Shown one piece after another: positions 35,940 through 48,562 of a DNA stretch of 64,000 nucleotides. The translations under genes and the position numbers were made by a program. Positions within the stretch are counted from its first letter, which is position 1, and each line of letters starts with the position of its first letter. The DNA comes from DATDIC01 sp963777625 (lineage in GTDB: Bacteria; Pseudomonadota; Alphaproteobacteria; Acetobacterales; Acetobacteraceae). The notes beneath the pieces are model-generated. The model saw only the letters and a list, made by a program, of their open reading frames with translations, was not told where the DNA came from and searched no databases. The stretch covers positions 248,001-312,000 of the forward strand of contig CAVZRO010000035.1 in NCBI GenBank assembly GCA_963777625.1, read 5' to 3'.

Positions 35940-36512
35940 CTAAGGTTGCACCCTTTGCGAAAGCCACTCGACAACGTCGCTCGCGCTCCGATCGGGCGGG
36001 AACACCGGGTAGAAAACGTGTTCCACCATGCGGTCGTTGATCACCAGAGTGAAACGCTTCAGGAGCGTCATGCCGCTCGTTTCAAAGGTGGGCAGATTCA
36101 TCGCACGTGTCAGCTTCAAGTGCTCGTCCGACAGGATGGCAAACGGCAGGTGCAGGCGTTCCGCCGCTTCGCGTTGGTAGTCAGGGTCTTGGGTAGAGAG
36201 ACCGAATAGATGGTCGACGCCGAGGGCCCTCAATTCGGCAAAGTGGTCACGGAAGGAACAGGATTGAGGCGTGCAACCCCGCGCGCCCGGTATCATGTTC
36301 CATCCATCAGGGTTTTCAACGCCGGGCTTCCCCGTCCGAGGATACGCATAAACAACGACCCGACCGGGTAGCGCAGATAGATCGACCGTGTCACCGTTGG
36401 TGGCCCGGAGGGGCACCGTGGCCATCCGAGCGCCCGCGAGGTGGCGGGTCGCTCCATCGTCAAGTGGTGCCGGGATCGTCGCCCAATCGGGGGCTTCCAC
36501 GGTGCTCTTCAT
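35940..36512 (-). CDS. Peroxiredoxin (AhpC/TSA-like)
   Basis: A thioredoxin-fold peroxidase of 190 residues. The peroxidatic site reads IPGARGCTPQSCSFRDHFAE, with two Cys six apart, which suggests an intrahelical disulfide as in atypical peroxiredoxins. Earlier RVVVYAYPRTGKPGVENP and later FGLSTQDPDYQREAAERLHL fit the fold. It reduces hydroperoxides in the cytoplasm. It is divergent from the ABC transporter gene 222 bases away. Confidence 0.88.
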   Translation of the reverse strand: MKSTVEAPDWATIPAPLDDGATRHLAGARMATVPLRATNGDTVDLSALPGRVVVYAYPRTGKPGVENPDGWNMIPGARGCTPQSCSFRDHFAELRALGVDHLFGLSTQDPDYQREAAERLHLPFAILSDEHLKLTRAMNLPTFETSGMTLLKRFTLVINDRMVEHVFYPVFPPDRSASDVVEWLSQRVQP

Positions 36513-36734
36513 TGTCGACCTCCTAGGGGTGGGTGGCTCCGCGAACGCGGCACCAATAAGCCGCCTACGGGCACAATTTCAAACGGAGGCACTACCTCGC
36601 ATTGTGGTGCGAGACGGCTCCCCCATCCAATCCCCCTCAACACCCCTTGAGAAACCATCCTTTGCCCGCCCCCACGCTGGCCCTTATCTCCCCACCCGAT
36701 CCGTGATCCAATCCGCGCCCAACCAGGAGACTCC

Positions 36735-40332
<3,598 letters not shown>

Positions 40333-40354
40333 CCCCCGCCCCGCGCGCTACTTC

Positions 40355-40376
40355 GTCATTCCCGCGAAAGCGGGAA
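40355..40376 (+). repeat. Short palindromic repeat, same family as 16478-16499
   Basis: GTCATTCCCGCGAAAGCGGG plus AA, identical to the copy at 16478. It lies just after the ABC exporter stop and could act as a terminator-like hairpin. Confidence 0.8.
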
Positions 40377-40435
40377 CCCATCCCGCACGCCCGATCGGAG
40401 CCACACGCCCACCGACGCCCGAACCACCAAAACCG

Positions 40436-40942
40436 CTACCCCCCATGCACGATGCGATGATATCCGCGCGCATAATAGATAAGCCCCTCGTGCACCGCCC
40501 CCAACTGCACCGCCTCCACGATGCAGAAGAACACGTCATGGGTTCCCACCGTCACCGATTTGTCGATCCGGCAATCGAACGCCACCGCTGCCTCTTCGAG
40601 TACCGGCGCCCCGGTTACCAGCATGCCCCATGCGCCGGCATCGAACCGCGTCTCCATTGAATGCGGCGTCAGCCCGGCAAACACCGGCGACATCTCCTGC
40701 TGGGCCGCGGTCAGCGTGTTGACGCAAACCACGCCGTTGCCCTTCAACGCGGCATAGGAATCGTTGGTACGGTTAGCACAGATCAGCAGCGTGGGCGGTG
40801 TATCCGTCACGCTGCACACCGCGGAGGCGGTAAATCCGGCACGCCCGGCGGGCCCGTCCGTGGTGATCACATTCACCGCCGCACCGAGCCTCGCCATGGC
40901 CTCCCGATAGGCATCCTTGCTGATCGGCACGGCACGCTCCAT
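40436..40942 (-). CDS. Flavin reductase (RutF/HpaC-like)
   Basis: A 168-residue FMN-binding split-barrel enzyme that reduces free flavin with NAD(P)H. Motifs: SKDAYREAMARLGAAVNVIT, FTASAVCSVTDTPPTLLICA and NDSYAALKGNGVVCVNTL, then HDVFFCIVEAVQLG and a terminal YYARGYHRIVHGG. Start ATG at 40942 gives MERAVPISKD; longer frames upstream are not homologous. It is divergent from a luciferase-like monooxygenase, which needs reduced flavin, so the two probably form a two-component oxygenase. Confidence 0.88.
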   Translation of the reverse strand: MERAVPISKDAYREAMARLGAAVNVITTDGPAGRAGFTASAVCSVTDTPPTLLICANRTNDSYAALKGNGVVCVNTLTAAQQEMSPVFAGLTPHSMETRFDAGAWGMLVTGAPVLEEAAVAFDCRIDKSVTVGTHDVFFCIVEAVQLGAVHEGLIYYARGYHRIVHGG

Positions 40943-41105
40943 CCCCAGGAACGATTCCTGGCCAATATGGGCGCGCCCCAGGATCGCGTCGAGCAACGCG
41001 CCTCTTGGCGGGAGTCCAGAGGGCAGCGCCCTCTGGCGGAGCCCCCGAGCTTTACATCCCCGGCGCAAGTGCCCGAAAATGTGGCGATCATCACAGGAGC
41101 GGCCC

Positions 41106-41963
41106 ATGCTGTCCTTCGGCGCGGCGATGTTCTTCACCGACTATTCCATGGCGCCCGGCGAGCTTGCGGTGGCCCTGGAGCAACGCGGGTTCGAATTGGT
41201 CTGGGCGCCCGAGCACTCGCACATCCCGCTCAGCCGCAAGACGCCATTCCCCAGCGGCGGCGAGGTGCCGAAGAAATATTACGACACCATGGATCCGTTC
41301 GTGACCTTGACCGCGGCCGCCCTGGCGACGCGCACGTTGAACGTCGGTACCGGTGTTTGCCTGATCACCCAGCGCGACCCGATCCAGACCGCCAAGCTGG
41401 TTGCTTCCATCGACCACATTTCGGGCGGCCGTTTCCTGTTCGGTGTCGGGAACGGCTGGAACCAGGACGAGATGGAGAACCACGGCACGGTGTTCGCCAC
41501 GCGGCACAAACTGGCGCGCGAGCGCATCGAGGCGATGAAGAAAATCTGGACCGAGACGAAGCCGGAATATCACGGCGAGATGGTGCAGTTCGGCCCGATG
41601 ATGGCGTGGCCGAAGCCGGTGCGGAAACCGCACCCCCCGATCATTGTCGGTGGCGCCTTTCCGTATTCCGCGCGACGTGCCGTGCGGTACGGCGACGGAT
41701 GGATCCCCCAGGCGGCGCGCGGCGGCTACAGCGAGATTGCCGACATGATCCCCGAATTTCGCAAGATGGCCACCGAGGCCGGGCGCGATCCGGATGCGAT
41801 CGAGATCACGGTATGGAACCCCCGGCAGGAATCCGACCTGATGCAGCGATACGAGGATCTCGGCGTAAAGCGTGTGGTGTTCAGCGTCGAGTCGGAGAAA
41901 GCCGACACTGTTCTGCCGGTGCTTGATAGCTGCGCGGCGCTGATGCGGAAGGTGAACGGGTAG
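41106..41963 (+). CDS. Luciferase-like (LLM class) flavin-dependent oxidoreductase
   Basis: TIM-barrel flavin monooxygenase of 285 residues. Family marks: FTDYSMAPGELAVALEQRGF, ELVWAPEHSHIPLSR, LNVGTGVCLITQRDPIQTAK, ISGGRFLFGVGNGWNQDEME and HPPIIVGGAFPYSARRAVRY. It may use FMNH2 from the divergent flavin reductase (or F420). The start ATG at 41106 follows AGGAGCGG. Substrate unknown; the neighbours (aminotransferase, MaoC pair, RidA) hint at a small catabolic region. Confidence 0.88.
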   Translation: MLSFGAAMFFTDYSMAPGELAVALEQRGFELVWAPEHSHIPLSRKTPFPSGGEVPKKYYDTMDPFVTLTAAALATRTLNVGTGVCLITQRDPIQTAKLVASIDHISGGRFLFGVGNGWNQDEMENHGTVFATRHKLARERIEAMKKIWTETKPEYHGEMVQFGPMMAWPKPVRKPHPPIIVGGAFPYSARRAVRYGDGWIPQAARGGYSEIADMIPEFRKMATEAGRDPDAIEITVWNPRQESDLMQRYEDLGVKRVVFSVESEKADTVLPVLDSCAALMRKVNG

Positions 41964-41969
41964 AGCCGA

Positions 41970-43271
41970 TTATCCAGGCGGCACCACCCGCGATACGGCC
42001 CGGTCCAGCAGGTCGATCCCGAGGTCGATCTCCGCCTCGGTGACGGTCAGCGGCGGCGCGATGCGCATGGTGCCGTCGGAGGCGCCGGCGCGCACGATGT
42101 TGGCGGACAGGCCGAAATCCAGGGCGGCGTCTGTCACCGCGTCTGAAATTACCGCGGCCGTCTTGCCGGCGACGCCGGTGAATTCAACGCCCATCAGCAG
42201 CCCGCGTCCGCGCACGTCGCCGATGCAGGCGTGGCGCTGCTGAAGTCCGCGCAGCCCCGCGGCCAGACGCGCACCCATCTGTTTTGCCCGAGCGGCGAGC
42301 CCGTCGCGGATCACGATTTCCACCACCTTGCAGCCGACCGCCGCGGGCAGAGGGTCGTTTACGTGCGTGGTGTAGAACAGGAAATCGCGGGCGGCGGCTT
42401 CATCCGCGATGGTATCGGATGTCATCACCGCTGACAGCGGCAGTCCGGCGCCGAGCGTCTTCGACAAGGTCAGGATGTCGGGAACCACCCCGTCGCGCTC
42501 GAACGCGAACATCAGGCCGGTGCGGCCCATGCCGGTCTGCGCCTCATCCAGGATCAGCTTCATGCCGCGCGCGCGGCAATGCGCCTGCAAAGCGGCCAGG
42601 TAGCCGGGCGGCAGGTCCAGCACCCCACCGCTGCTCAGGATCGGCTCAGCAATGAACGCAGCGAGGTTGCCGGTGCTCTGCCGGTCCAGCAGGTCGAACG
42701 CGTCGTCCAGTTCCTGCTTCCAGCTTACGCCGGCAAACCGGGGCCGAAACGGGTTGGGCGCCGGAATACCGAACGATCCAGGTGTCAGTGGGCCGATCCC
42801 GCGCCGGCCGGCCTTGTAGGTGGCCGCCGCCGCGCCCGCGGTCATGCCATGCCAGGACCGGGTGAAACCGACGATCTCCCATTTGCCGGTCACCAGCTTC
42901 GCCAGGCGGATTGCCGCTTCGTTCGCTTCGCCGCCGGTGGAGAGCAGCATCACGCGCGGCAGGTCGGGCACCAGCCCCGCCAGTGCCTCGGCCAGCGCCA
43001 CCACCGGCTCCGACAGCATGGAGGAAAACAGGTGGTCCAGCCGCCCGGCCGCATCGCGCACGGTTGCAACAATCTCCGGGTGTGAATGGCCCAGGATCGC
43101 GCTCATTTGCCCAGAGGTAAAATCCAGCACCCGCCGGCCCCCGGAATCATACAGGAACGAGCCCTCGGCGCGAACCGGCACGAACGCGACGAAGTTACCG
43201 CCGTAATTGAGCAGATGCCGCCTCGCGCGCGTCCAGAACGCGCCATTACCGGGGGCAGTATGATCGTTCAT
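41970..43271 (-). CDS. PLP-dependent class III aminotransferase
   Basis: A fold-type I enzyme of 433 residues, close in style to 2,2-dialkylglycine decarboxylase and omega-aminotransferases. Visible: FTSGQMSAILGHSHPEIVAT, STGGEANEAAIRLAKLVTGK, SWHGMTAGAAAATYKAGRRG, LILDEAQTGMGRTGLMFAFE (PLP-pairing Asp) and PDILTLSKTLGAGLPLSAVM with the Schiff-base Lys. Substrate cannot be fixed. It converges with the LLM gene and precedes no operon partner on its 3' side; the MaoC pair lies upstream on the same strand. Confidence 0.93.
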   Translation of the reverse strand: MNDHTAPGNGAFWTRARRHLLNYGGNFVAFVPVRAEGSFLYDSGGRRVLDFTSGQMSAILGHSHPEIVATVRDAAGRLDHLFSSMLSEPVVALAEALAGLVPDLPRVMLLSTGGEANEAAIRLAKLVTGKWEIVGFTRSWHGMTAGAAAATYKAGRRGIGPLTPGSFGIPAPNPFRPRFAGVSWKQELDDAFDLLDRQSTGNLAAFIAEPILSSGGVLDLPPGYLAALQAHCRARGMKLILDEAQTGMGRTGLMFAFERDGVVPDILTLSKTLGAGLPLSAVMTSDTIADEAAARDFLFYTTHVNDPLPAAVGCKVVEIVIRDGLAARAKQMGARLAAGLRGLQQRHACIGDVRGRGLLMGVEFTGVAGKTAAVISDAVTDAALDFGLSANIVRAGASDGTMRIAPPLTVTEAEIDLGIDLLDRAVSRVVPPG

Positions 43272-43293
43272 CGGGCGGCCTCCGTGATGCGTG

Positions 43294-43704
43294 TTACGGA
43301 TCGATGCGGGCTTCCGCGTAACCCTTTACCACTTCCTTGCCGTCCTGATTGGTGGTGACGACATCGAGCGCCACGCGATCGCCATCGATGGCGGTGACGG
43401 TGGCGGTGGTATCCAGCGTATCGCCCGGCCAGACCTGGTTGGTGAAGCGGACGCCGAATTTGGTCAGGCGGCCGTCGCCGACGTAGTTGGTCAGCATCTT
43501 GCCGGTCAGTCCCATGGTCAGCATGCCGTGCGCGAACACGCTGGGATAGCCGGCAACCTGGGTGGTGTAGATTTCGTCCGTGTGGATCGGGTTGTAGTCG
43601 CCGGATGCGCCGGCGTACTGCACGATCTGGGTGCGGCTGAGATTATCGACCACGCGCTCGGTGTGGGTGTCGCCGACCTTCAGCCAACTCGCCTGCAGTG
43701 CCAT
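43294..43704 (-). CDS. MaoC-like (R)-hydratase/dehydratase, C-terminal type
   Basis: A 136-residue hot-dog protein with the hydratase-2 active motif YAGASGDYNPIHTDE (Asp and His) and FAHGMLTMGLTGKML. It would hydrate or dehydrate an acyl thioester. Its partner, an N-terminal-type MaoC protein, ends 10 bases upstream on the same strand; together they likely form the two-hot-dog heterodimer seen in this subgroup. The aminotransferase gene follows after 22 bases. Confidence 0.88.
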   Translation of the reverse strand: MALQASWLKVGDTHTERVVDNLSRTQIVQYAGASGDYNPIHTDEIYTTQVAGYPSVFAHGMLTMGLTGKMLTNYVGDGRLTKFGVRFTNQVWPGDTLDTTATVTAIDGDRVALDVVTTNQDGKEVVKGYAEARIDP

Positions 43705-43714
43705 GGCGGTGCCC

Positions 43715-44173
43715 TCAACCCTGGTCCACGGGACGCTCGGTGGTGACGCCGACGCTGCGCGCGGTGATCACCAGCTCGCCGTGCTGGTCGCGATATTCGG
43801 CGATGCGCTCGCGGAATGTCAGCTTGCCGGCACGCTTGCTTTCCTTCTCCCAGCTCTTGCCCGGCTTGATTTCGACCGTAAGCACGTCGCCAGCGCGTGG
43901 GTGGCGGTGGTATTCAAAGTGCTGCTCGGCGTGCAGGCCGCCGGAGGATGCGGGTTTTTCGACGCCGGACGGAGTCTTGCCGGAGCCGAACCAGGGCTCT
44001 CCTGGTTTCGGGCGCAAATGATACTCCGGATCGAACTGCGCGACTGCCTGCGGGAAGGTCGGCGGGGCGATGATGGTGGCGGCGGAGTGGTGATAGATCG
44101 GATTAGTGTCACCAACGGCGCGCGCAAACATCATGATGTGCGACGCTTCGACAGGCATGGTGATCTTCGCCAA
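43715..44173 (-). CDS. MaoC-like dehydratase, N-terminal (FAS1-like dehydratase) type
   Basis: A 152-residue hot-dog protein of the kind that pairs with a catalytic MaoC subunit. It has MFARAVGDTNPIYHHSAATI near the start, APPTFPQAVAQFD, and HAEQHFEYHRHPRAGDVLTV. This subunit usually provides the acyl-binding groove and not the catalytic pair, although D-x-N-P-I-Y is retained here. It is the first gene of the minus-strand run with its partner and the aminotransferase. Confidence 0.86.
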   Translation of the reverse strand: MAKITMPVEASHIMMFARAVGDTNPIYHHSAATIIAPPTFPQAVAQFDPEYHLRPKPGEPWFGSGKTPSGVEKPASSGGLHAEQHFEYHRHPRAGDVLTVEIKPGKSWEKESKRAGKLTFRERIAEYRDQHGELVITARSVGVTTERPVDQG

Positions 44174-44360
44174 CGCTCCCTCCCCGCTCCGGTTTCCGCG
44201 ACGGGCGAAAGCCTATCAGGGTGGCCGGGCGGGGACCAGGGTGGGCCGCGCCGTGCGACCTTCGGCGGTCAGCGGTGGCGATCAGGCATCCGGCCGGTTC
44301 CGACCCATGGAGACGCCGGTGGGTGGTGCCCGGGCGTAGCCGAGCAGGCCGGGAGCAGAC

Positions 44361-44813
44361 CTACGCCACGGTCACCTGTGTCTTTACGGAATTCGCAATG
44401 AAGCAGGCCTCATGGGCTTCGTCGTGCATGCGCTCCAACGTCTCCTTGTCAGGAGCCGAACCGGTCCATTCAATTCCTGGGTGCAGCACAACCTTTGTTA
44501 CGGCGTGCCTGCCTGGTGCGATCTCCTCCATCACACCTTCCGCATGATCGCGGTAGGCGGCGACCGAAAACCCGGCCAGCCGAACCACGTGCAAGAATGA
44601 CAGCATGTGACAGCTCGATAGAGCGGCAACCAACATCTCCTCTGGGTCGACGGCCGCCTTCACGGCCCACTTGCCGACCACGTGCGGCGAAGCGGACGCC
44701 GGGACCACCGTCCCGCCGTCGAAGCCTACGGTGTGACCACGGCTATAGCGGCCAGCCAGGAAATCCTCGCCGCCCTTGAGCGTCCAATTTACATCCGCAG
44801 TGTAGGTGGACAT
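44361..44813 (-). CDS. OsmC/Ohr family peroxidase-like protein
   Basis: A 150-residue OsmC-fold protein. The two redox cysteines are in ALSSCHMLSFLHVVRLAGFS (first) and EAHEACFIANSVKTQVTV (second), with the conserved Glu region PEEMLVAALSSCH. It reduces organic hydroperoxides with dihydrolipoyl or similar thiols. It follows the RidA gene by 15 bases on the same strand, so they are probably co-transcribed. Confidence 0.9.
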   Translation of the reverse strand: MSTYTADVNWTLKGGEDFLAGRYSRGHTVGFDGGTVVPASASPHVVGKWAVKAAVDPEEMLVAALSSCHMLSFLHVVRLAGFSVAAYRDHAEGVMEEIAPGRHAVTKVVLHPGIEWTGSAPDKETLERMHDEAHEACFIANSVKTQVTVA

Positions 44814-44828
44814 CCGGCAGACCTCCGA

Positions 44829-45299
44829 TCAGTTCAGCGGGCGATGAAATCGCTCCCGCGGTATCTCGGCGATGGCAGTGATCTCGATGAGCAAATCGGG
44901 GTGATATAGCCGGCCAACCTGGACGGTCGTTGTGACAGGGTACGGCGGGCCAAAAAACTGCTTGCGGATGTCGCCTGTTTCCATGAATCGCTCGATATCC
45001 GTCGCATAATGCACGAGAGATAGAACGTCGCTCATTTGCCCGCCCATGCTCGCCAGAACATCCCGAATATTCTCCAGGGTTTTGCGAACCTGGGCACGGA
45101 TGTCACGAGGGCCGACGATATTGCCCTGCTGGTCGAGGGCGACTTGACCCTTCAAGTGGACGACCTGACCGTCGCCCTGGATGACTGCCATCGAGAACGC
45201 TCCGAATGGCGACCACACACCGGCCGGATTGACAGCATCGACCATTGCAAATCCCCAGCCTACGCTCGTTGCGGGAGCCCCGGTGATCATGGCCTTCAT
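44829..45299 (-). CDS. RidA family protein
   Basis: A small trimeric fold that deaminates reactive enamines/imines. Sequence marks: HLKGQVALDQQGNIVGPRDI, QVRKTLENIRDVLASMGG, YPVTTTVQVGRLYHPDLLIE and ITAIAEIPRERF. Length 156 residues is slightly longer than typical RidA because of an N-terminal extension. The nearby PLP aminotransferase could generate the kind of intermediates RidA removes, but this link is inference. Confidence 0.9.
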   Translation of the reverse strand: MKAMITGAPATSVGWGFAMVDAVNPAGVWSPFGAFSMAVIQGDGQVVHLKGQVALDQQGNIVGPRDIRAQVRKTLENIRDVLASMGGQMSDVLSLVHYATDIERFMETGDIRKQFFGPPYPVTTTVQVGRLYHPDLLIEITAIAEIPRERFHRPLN

Positions 45300-45430
45300 C
45301 AGTGTTGAAAGTCGAGGTCGGCTGATGCACCAGGACGTCGCCGCGCCGCGTCCGCTCCTACGGAGCGCTGGGAAACAACTGCGTCGTTTTCGTTATGGTC
45401 GCGAAGACGCGGAGCCACAGCCGCCGACAA

Positions 45431-45452
45431 ATTCCGCTTTCGCGGGAATGAC
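45431..45452 (-). repeat. Short palindromic repeat, variant of the 16478 family (inverted)
   Basis: On the minus strand GTCATTCCCGCGAAAGCGGA plus AT: one stem position differs from the copies at 16478 and 40355. It lies 28 bases outside the IS4-family element. Confidence 0.7.
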
Positions 45453-45480
45453 GGTGGATTCCGTTGTTTCGTGACAAGTC

Positions 45481-46981
45481 CTCCCCTCCCGCGATGGGCT
45501 AGGGGAGTCCCAGATCCGCGGAATGAAATTCTGCCAGTTTCCACCCGGCGAGCATCGGATCGAGACGGTTGAGCCCACGCGCGATAGTCTTGGGTCCGGC
45601 GGGCCGGTATCCCCTGGAGGTGTAGCCCGACCATCCGCCCAGCCGCGCCGCGATCCAGACATACCAAGCCAGGCTGGTGCACGCGAACGGGTTCTTCAGC
45701 TTGGCCGTGCGGCCTTCCAGCGTGCGGTTGATCGCCTGCAGGCCCGGCAGATCGGTCGGATCGATGGCATCGGTGATCGCCTGCCCGCTACCGCCTTCGC
45801 GCGCCAGCACGAGTTGCATCACCCGCACCGCCGCGATCAGCGCCACGACCGCCAGTTTGGCGAAATTGCCCGGCAGCGTGATCTGCGACGTCTCGACATC
45901 CGTGCCGGCCGATTTCAGCGTGCGGAACACCTGTTCGATAATCCAGCGCATCTGATACCAGGTGACGATCTGACGTGCCTGCTCCACCGTGCTGACCGCA
46001 TGCGTGGTCAGCAGGCACCAGTGCATCGGCTCCGCGCCGGGCGGTGGACCGACTTCCGCGACATCCACCACCCGCAGCGTCACCGGTTCGCGCCGGGTCC
46101 GGTCGGCCTGGGCCGGTCGGCGCAAGACCACTTCGCCGAACCGCACTGCGACGGTTGCGGTGCGTCCGGGCCGACCCGCCTTGGGCGCCATCGCGATCGA
46201 CCATCGCGCCTGTTCCGCCCAACCGGCGCACTGCGTGAACAGCAGCTGACCCGAGTCCAGCGCGCGGTCCTGCGCCGCGCGTACCAGCAGGTGCACGGTC
46301 TTCGGGCTTCGCGCGAACTGGTCGTAGATGTCGCCCTCGCGATCCTGCACCATGGTGATCATCGCCGCCTCGGCCAGCACCGTGCCGGCGGTCTCGGTGC
46401 CCGACAGCCAGCGGCGGGATTCCTTGGCATCCGCCGGCCGCTTCTTGTGGTCCGCCACTTTGCCGCCGGTGCGGTTCATCACCTCCAGGCTGACCAGGCC
46501 AATCAGGCCGCCCTGCTCCGCATCGACGGCGATCACCGGATGCAGGAACACGCCGATATCGATGCCATTGCCGACCGTGCCGAAGCCGCGCTTGCGACCG
46601 GTCTGGGTGGCAAAGTTCAGCTCCGAGGTATCGGCCAGCCCCAGCACATGCCGCCCGGCCACGCGCGCACCGGTTAGCCGGCCGGCATGCACCACCATCT
46701 CGTGAATGCTGACGGCGTCGCTGTCGAGGAAGCGGCCGAACTGGCGGGCCTGGCTGCGGTCGTTGGCCAGCGCGTTCAGGCACATGGTCCGCTTCGTCTG
46801 CATCGCTGCCAGCAGTTCGCCCCCGACAACGGCCCGTCGGGCATCACCGAAACGGCCCAGGTCCTCCTGATCCATGCAACTCGATCCCGCTGGTTATCTC
46901 GGGGCATCGAATCGAAAATCCCCCGAATTGCCAAATCAATTCGCACTTGTGGGACCACGGTAGCCCGCGATGGGAGGGGAG
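45481..46981 (-). mobile_element. IS4-family insertion sequence, about 1.5 kb
   Basis: An intact IS4-type transposase is flanked by inverted repeats beginning CTCCCCTCCC (45481 on the plus strand; 46981 on the minus strand), which extend as a weaker match to ...GGGCTA (about 16 of 21). I found no matching direct repeat outside these ends, so the target duplication is lost, shorter than expected, or the ends are a few bases off. Confidence 0.75.
45499..46875 (-). CDS. IS4-family transposase (Tn5-like group), 458 aa
   Basis: N-terminal region ARRAVVGGELLAAMQTKRT resembles the DNA-binding part of Tn5-type transposases. The DDE catalytic set is VLGLADTSELNFATQTGRKR (first Asp), MVQDREGDIYDQFARSP (second Asp) and the Y-(2)-R-(3)-E-(6)-K signature in WYQMRWIIEQVFRTLKSAGT (Glu). 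Length and reading frame are intact. It is the only gene in the element and shows no passenger genes. Confidence 0.93.
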   Translation of the reverse strand: MDQEDLGRFGDARRAVVGGELLAAMQTKRTMCLNALANDRSQARQFGRFLDSDAVSIHEMVVHAGRLTGARVAGRHVLGLADTSELNFATQTGRKRGFGTVGNGIDIGVFLHPVIAVDAEQGGLIGLVSLEVMNRTGGKVADHKKRPADAKESRRWLSGTETAGTVLAEAAMITMVQDREGDIYDQFARSPKTVHLLVRAAQDRALDSGQLLFTQCAGWAEQARWSIAMAPKAGRPGRTATVAVRFGEVVLRRPAQADRTRREPVTLRVVDVAEVGPPPGAEPMHWCLLTTHAVSTVEQARQIVTWYQMRWIIEQVFRTLKSAGTDVETSQITLPGNFAKLAVVALIAAVRVMQLVLAREGGSGQAITDAIDPTDLPGLQAINRTLEGRTAKLKNPFACTSLAWYVWIAARLGGWSGYTSRGYRPAGPKTIARGLNRLDPMLAGWKLAEFHSADLGLP

Positions 46982-47005
46982 GTAGAGCAACCGGGTTGCC
47001 GGCAG

Positions 47006-47578
47006 CTACGGCGTGGTGACGGAGCCTGGCGTTCCCATGGGGCCTGGCATGCCCATGTGGCCGGTCGCGCCCATCGGACCGGTCGCCGCGGTCTGCATCT
47101 GGTCAGTCATCGGGATCGTCTGCTGCACGATCCGCATGGCGCCTTGCACATCGTGCGAGCCCAGCGATTGCAGGGCCGAATTGATGTTGTTCACCGCGGG
47201 GTTCTGGTCAGGCTGCCCCGACATCCCCATCGGGGTGGAGCGTGTCAGCAACCGCGTCTCGGCATTTTCCAGGGCCTCCTGTGCACGGCCCGTCTGGCCG
47301 GCGCCGAGGGCATTCTCCGCCGCACGGAGGTAATCGGACGCGGTCGCGTTCGGGCCAAGATTGGTGCTCGGCAGCGCCGGCGCGATCGTGCTCCGGGTGT
47401 TCGATTGATTGATGTTGCTCGCACTGCGCGACAGCGGTTCCACGCTGGGCAGGCCACGCGGGCCGGTGACAACCTTGCCGGGGCCGGCCGGTACGGCGCC
47501 GCCGGAATAGGTCTGAGCAAGGACGGGCGAGGCGGCGAGTAGCGACAGGGCGGTCAACGAGAGAAGCAGCGAGCGCAT
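47006..47578 (-). CDS. Secreted hypothetical protein
   Basis: A signal peptide MRSLLLSLTALSLLAASPVL (cleavage after LAQ) precedes a mature chain of about 170 residues. The middle is helical (SDYLRAAENALGAGQTGRAQ and EALENAETRLLTR), which looks like a single TPR-like hairpin, and the end is Gly/Met/Pro-rich (TGPMGATGHMGMPGPMG). Start ATG at 47578 has GGAGA about 10 bases upstream; a longer frame from 47620 would hide the signal peptide. Function unknown. It lies 24 bases from the IS4 end. Confidence 0.75.
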   Translation of the reverse strand: MRSLLLSLTALSLLAASPVLAQTYSGGAVPAGPGKVVTGPRGLPSVEPLSRSASNINQSNTRSTIAPALPSTNLGPNATASDYLRAAENALGAGQTGRAQEALENAETRLLTRSTPMGMSGQPDQNPAVNNINSALQSLGSHDVQGAMRIVQQTIPMTDQMQTAATGPMGATGHMGMPGPMGTPGSVTTP

Positions 47579-47674
47579 GAGGGCGATCTCCTTCAATTCG
47601 GATGAGGGTGACATGGGCATCGCGGTAACGATGCTGATGCGACCCCGTTGCGCTCGCAGTGAGTTGATCCGGCA

Positions 47675-48560
47675 TCACCGCCAGCGGCGGTGGAACCACA
47701 GCCACTGGTCGGGATGCTCGCGAATCCAGCCTTCGATGGTGCTGATGATCATTTGCGTGGCTGCCGGGACGTCAATCTCGCCCGCTGTGTCTCGCGGCAA
47801 TGTGAGGGGTCCGCACCCGGTAATCCGGAAGCGGCCCGCCGGCAACCGGATCACGCGTACGCCGACCACCGGGCAATCGAACTGCCGGGCCAGGCGCGCA
47901 ATGCTGGGATTGGCCATGCACCGCCGGCCGAAAAACGTAACCTCGACCCCACGGGAGAAATGCTGATCGACCACCATGCCAAGATGCTCGCCGCGGCGAA
48001 GCGCGGCGGCCATTTCCAGCGGCGCCTGCGCGCGGGTGCGGATCAGGCGGCCCATCAGCGGCGCACGGATGCGAGTGATTTCATCCGCAACCGACCTGGT
48101 TGTTGGGCATGCGATACACCACGGCGGACGGCATCCCGTGCGCGGACGCCATGACCGCCGGCAATTCCCAGTTGCCCAGATGGGCGGTGAAGCAAAGCGC
48201 CGGTTGCCCATCCTCCTGCAACTGGCGAAACAACGGCTCGTCGTCGGATTCGATGCGCCCGGCATTGGGGCGCTGCGGGTCGTAATCCCACAGCCGCCCC
48301 AGATGCACATATTCGCCGGCGACGCGGCCGAGATTTTCCCAGGCGCCGCGCAGGGTCTGCTCGATCCAGTCGGTGTCTTTTTCGGGAAACGCTGCGCGCA
48401 GGTTGGCCCGGCCGATCCGGTGCACCGGCAGCAGCGGCCCCAACCGGCGCGCCGCCGCGCCGCAGAGATCGGACGCGCGGTCCGGGTCGGTGCGTGCCAG
48501 GCCGCGCAGCGTGGCGGACACCACGCCGCCCAGCAGCCGCTCGGAGGGGCCGGAGAACAA
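47675..48560 (-). CDS. lpxXL: Lipid A very-long-chain acyltransferase (LpxXL/HtrB family), frameshifted near 48110
   Basis: The family transfers an acyl chain from ACP to lipid A at the inner membrane. The N-terminal part has RIGRANLRAAFPEKDTDWIE, ENLGRVAGEYVHL and the catalytic HxxxxE-like CFTAHLGNWELPAVMASAHG. After a one-base slip near 48110 it continues with LMGRLIRTRAQAPLEMAAAL, GMVVDQHFSRGVEVTFFGRR and a terminal WIREHPDQWLWFHRRWR, all typical. The start at 48560 lies two bases after the adh stop. Its place at the end of the acpXL cluster indicates that the donor is AcpXL carrying a long hydroxyacyl group. Confidence 0.86.
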
Positions 48561-48562
48561 AG

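Noticed and set aside
45472..46990. Target-site duplication of the IS4-family element
   Set aside because: The bases outside the CTCCCCTCCC ends do not match each other, so no duplication is claimed.
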